From assembly GCA_946478845.1 (NCBI GenBank), contig CAMLDI010000081.1, positions 1 to 6,334 on the forward strand: 6,334 nt of DNA, written 5' to 3'. Source of the stretch: an uncultured Paenibacillaceae bacterium. Lineage in GTDB: Bacteria; Bacillota; Bacilli; Aneurinibacillales; Aneurinibacillaceae. The notes beneath the pieces were generated by a model. It had not been told where the DNA came from. It worked only from the letters and a program-made list of their open reading frames with translations, and made no database searches. The position numbers and the translations under genes were made by a program. This document shows positions 5,305 through 6,334 of the stretch, piece by piece; positions within the stretch are counted from its first letter, which is position 1, and every line of letters begins with the position of its first letter.

Positions 5305-6135
5305 ATGGCAAAAAAACAATTAATTATGGAGAAGTCCCTCGAATTATTTGCAAAACAAGGTTTTGAAGCCACATCTGTACAACAGATTACCGACTATTGC
5401 GGAATATCCAAAGGCGCTTTTTACTTATCCTTTAAGTCAAAGGACGAACTGATATTAGGATTGATTGACCATTTTATGAAACAAATTATCTCTGATATTG
5501 ACCGTGTAGTCAAAAATAAGGGGAATGAAGAGATTTTATATGATTTTTATCAAGTGATGTTCCATTCATTTATTCAACAAAAGGATTTTGCCAAACTGTT
5601 CATTAAGGAGCAAACCCTATCTTTTAATGAAGAACTTCTATTAAAGATCCGCTATTACGACCGTTTAATGGACAAAAGCATTTTATTGATGATTGAGTGC
5701 CAGTTTGGCGAACAGATTAAAGAGACGAAATATGATTTGATTTATTGTATTAAAGGCTTCATCCATACCTATTCAAGCCTTCTTTTATTTAATAATGCAT
5801 CTCTGGATGTAGACAAGTTGTCTCAATCTCTGGTAGAAAAAACAAAAATCCTTGCTAAACATAGTACAGTTCCCTTTCTATCAAAAGAGTATGCCCATAT
5901 TTTTATGGAAGGAATCCATGAAAAGGTAACAAAAGAGCAGCTGATTGGGCTTCTAGAGGAACAAATGAAAGAAGTGGAAGAGTCTATTGAAAAAGAATCT
6001 TTAATGTTGTTAAAACAGCAATTGGTTGAGCCTACTATGAGCCGTGCTATAGTGAAAGGGTTAATAGAAAATATACAAAAACATCCTCAATGTAAGTGGA
6101 TTGCTTACTTGCTGCGCCACCATTACGGGTTTTAA
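5305..6135 (+). CDS. TetR/AcrR-family regulator, YerO-like
   Basis: This is a 276-residue DNA-binding regulator, probably a repressor of the divergent swrC and of itself. The N-terminal TetR domain is clear: helix 1 around residues 6-18 (LIMEKSLELFAKQ), GFEATSV, then the helix-turn-helix at about 24-43 (SVQQITDYCGISKGAFYLSF), followed by KSKDELI. The rest is helical ligand-binding and dimer sequence without membrane segments. It exceeds the usual 190-220 residues: about 60 extra residues at the C-terminus include the charged helix EEQMKEVEESIEKESL. B. subtilis yerO is also a TetR gene beside swrC/yerP, as I recall. The start is uncertain: GGGAG (5288-5292) lies 12 bases before ATG 5305 but only three before an in-frame TTG at 5296, and an upstream TTG at 5281 has no ribosome site. 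ATG 5305 leaves a normal short arm before helix 1. Confidence 0.9.
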   Translation: MAKKQLIMEKSLELFAKQGFEATSVQQITDYCGISKGAFYLSFKSKDELILGLIDHFMKQIISDIDRVVKNKGNEEILYDFYQVMFHSFIQQKDFAKLFIKEQTLSFNEELLLKIRYYDRLMDKSILLMIECQFGEQIKETKYDLIYCIKGFIHTYSSLLLFNNASLDVDKLSQSLVEKTKILAKHSTVPFLSKEYAHIFMEGIHEKVTKEQLIGLLEEQMKEVEESIEKESLMLLKQQLVEPTMSRAIVKGLIENIQKHPQCKWIAYLLRHHYGF

Positions 6136-6160
6136 AGAGAGCGGGGCAGGGATGGCATGG

Positions 6161-6199
6161 GCCTGGATTCTATATGATAGGATCCAGGCTTTATTTATG
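6161..6199 (+). terminator. Intrinsic terminator of the regulator gene
   Basis: GCCTGGATTC (6161-6170) pairs with GGATCCAGGC (6180-6189) with one wobble. The inner TAT/ATA extends the stem to 13 pairs around an ATG loop. A T-rich tail (TTTATTTAT) follows, 26 bases after the stop codon. Confidence 0.85.
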
Positions 6200-6202
6200 T
6201 TA

Positions 6203-6334
6203 ATCATGATTATCCCAGTAGGTCAGGAAGAGAAAGGAAAAGTGGGGCCGGAGGCCGACATATCATGATTATCCCAGTGGGTCAGGAAGAGAAAGGAAAA
6301 GTGGGGCCGGAGGCCGACATATCATGATTATCCC
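6203..6334. repeat. Tandem repeat, 59-bp period, right edge
   Basis: Two full units (6203-6261 and 6262-6320) differ at one base (A6220 versus G6279), and a third begins at 6321 and is cut by the window end. Each full unit contains ATCATGAT, the palindrome CCCA-N-TGGG (broken by the A in the first unit), GTCAGGAAG, a purine-rich run and GGCC-GGA-GGCC, which can form a 4-bp stem. The array begins directly after the regulator's terminator. It shares its core with the left-edge array in the same orientation. The total copy number cannot be seen. Confidence 0.85.

Noticed and set aside
1..6334. Composite transposon or genomic island bounded by the edge repeats
   Set aside because: No transposase, integrase, tRNA end or target-site duplication is visible. 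The edge repeats are tandem arrays rather than insertion-sequence ends, and the genes inside are ordinary Bacillaceae chromosomal types.

Overview
The window looks like chromosomal DNA from a low-GC, spore-forming Bacillaceae member. The evidence is AT-rich intergenic DNA, GGAGG-type ribosome sites, and homologues of Bacillus proteins (YczI/DUF3953, YmaF, SwrC/YerP with a neighbouring TetR regulator). The genus cannot be fixed from the sequence alone.

Layout, left to right. Positions 1-113 hold a tandem repeat of 62-bp period, followed by an intrinsic terminator (155-199) that probably ends a gene lying to the left. Two small plus-strand genes follow: a 76-residue YczI-like membrane protein (313-543) and a 182-residue membrane-anchored protein of unknown function (602-1150). 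A gene-poor stretch (1151-1480) carries a tryptophan-rich open remnant and a sporulation-type promoter candidate. That promoter precedes ymaF (1481-1864), a histidine-rich protein with seven HxH motifs that is closed by a perfect hairpin. Convergent to it is the largest gene, a swrC-like RND efflux pump on the minus strand (2116-5199) with its own terminator hairpin at 2075-2109. Divergent from swrC is a TetR-family regulator (5305-6135) with a strong terminator (6161-6199). The window ends in a 59-bp-period tandem repeat (6203-6334) related to the one at the left edge.

The clearest functional unit is the pump and regulator pair. In the gap between them two near-consensus sigma-A promoters face each other and their -10 boxes overlap. 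A perfect 14-bp palindrome lies in the spacer of the pump promoter and at the start of the regulator's transcript. The simplest reading is an autoregulated repressor that silences the pump until a ligand, such as a lipopeptide or other amphiphile, releases it.

I do not see a clearly new multi-gene system. The least explained items are the related edge repeats with possible hairpins, a second repeat pair at 1164 and 2051, methionine clusters in the pump that the B. subtilis protein (as I remember it) lacks, and an unassigned frame after ymaF that carries a prepilin-like motif.
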